A model generated the notes under the pieces. It searched no databases, was not told where the DNA came from, and saw nothing but the letters and a program-made list of their open reading frames with translations. Shown in pieces: positions 5,976-6,108 of a stretch of DNA of 6,108 nucleotides (position 1 is the stretch's first letter; every line of letters begins with the position of its first letter). Location: assembly GCA_947631375.1 (NCBI GenBank), contig CANRLD010000110.1, positions 1 to 6,108 on the forward strand, read 5' to 3'. The position numbers were made by a program, and so were the translations under genes. The stretch is from an uncultured Methylophaga sp. (GTDB lineage: Bacteria > Pseudomonadota > Gammaproteobacteria > Nitrosococcales > Methylophagaceae).

Positions 5976-6031
5976 CAGGTTTGTGATGATGACCGCCGGG
6001 CTCGATTTCTATTAGCAGAAGCCTGTTGTGG

Positions 6032-6108
6032 TCAATCAGTTTTCTGCGGATCAGTGACCTCACCATTGTCATCCAGCATGTCATCATGTTGCTGCATTTT
6101 CCATGGCA
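6032..6108 (-). CDS. C-terminal end of an unidentified minus-strand protein (partial)
   Basis: Reading leftward from the right edge, one frame gives PWKMQQHDDMLDDNGEVTD and then PQKTD, ending at TGA (complement of 6032-6034). This is 24 complete codons of an acidic, polar tail. The rest of the gene lies beyond the window, so family and function cannot be named. It is convergent with corA, 56 bp from its stop. No clear terminator hairpin with a T run is visible in that gap; the longest pairing, CAGGTTT (5976-5982) with AAGCCTG (6019-6025), has a 36-nt loop and is unconvincing. The frame is too short to be certain it is coding. Confidence 0.5.
   Translation of the reverse strand, partial: PWKMQQHDDMLDDNGEVTDPQKTD

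Overview
This is an ordinary core-chromosome window from a gammaproteobacterium of intermediate GC content. The evidence is the divergent dnaA / rpmH-rnpA-yidD-yidC-mnmE arrangement, the close match of every product to its gammaproteobacterial counterpart, a GTG-started DnaA and a CorA very like the enterobacterial one. Details such as Lys instead of Arg in the YidC groove and the SAASYRSMA stretch look non-enterobacterial. I cannot place it below class.

Layout: the 5' part of dnaA lies on the minus strand (1-640, running off the left edge). A 246-bp intergenic region (641-886) holds divergent promoters: a near-consensus one for rpmH (TTGACT-18-TATAAT) and a weaker candidate for dnaA. To the right on the plus strand are rpmH (887-1021), rnpA (1050-1403, TTG start), yidD (1388-1624), yidC (1617-3269) and mnmE (3342-4700). 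rnpA, yidD and yidC overlap end to start, which suggests translational coupling. After mnmE there is a 321-bp gap without an intact gene. It holds a 71-codon protein-like frame with no start codon, a possible terminator hairpin and a candidate corA promoter. corA (5022-5975) follows. The last 24 codons of an unidentified minus-strand gene (6032-6108) converge on corA.

How the genes work together: DnaA starts replication. L34 and the RNase P protein serve translation and tRNA 5' maturation. YidD and YidC work in inner-membrane protein insertion. MnmE modifies wobble U34 of a subset of tRNAs. CorA is the housekeeping Mg2+ channel. I see no mobile element, CRISPR array, tRNA or rRNA gene, DnaA-box cluster or defence system. 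The items most worth a second look are the startless frame before corA and a terminator-like hairpin inside the start of rnpA. I did not find a convincing new system here.
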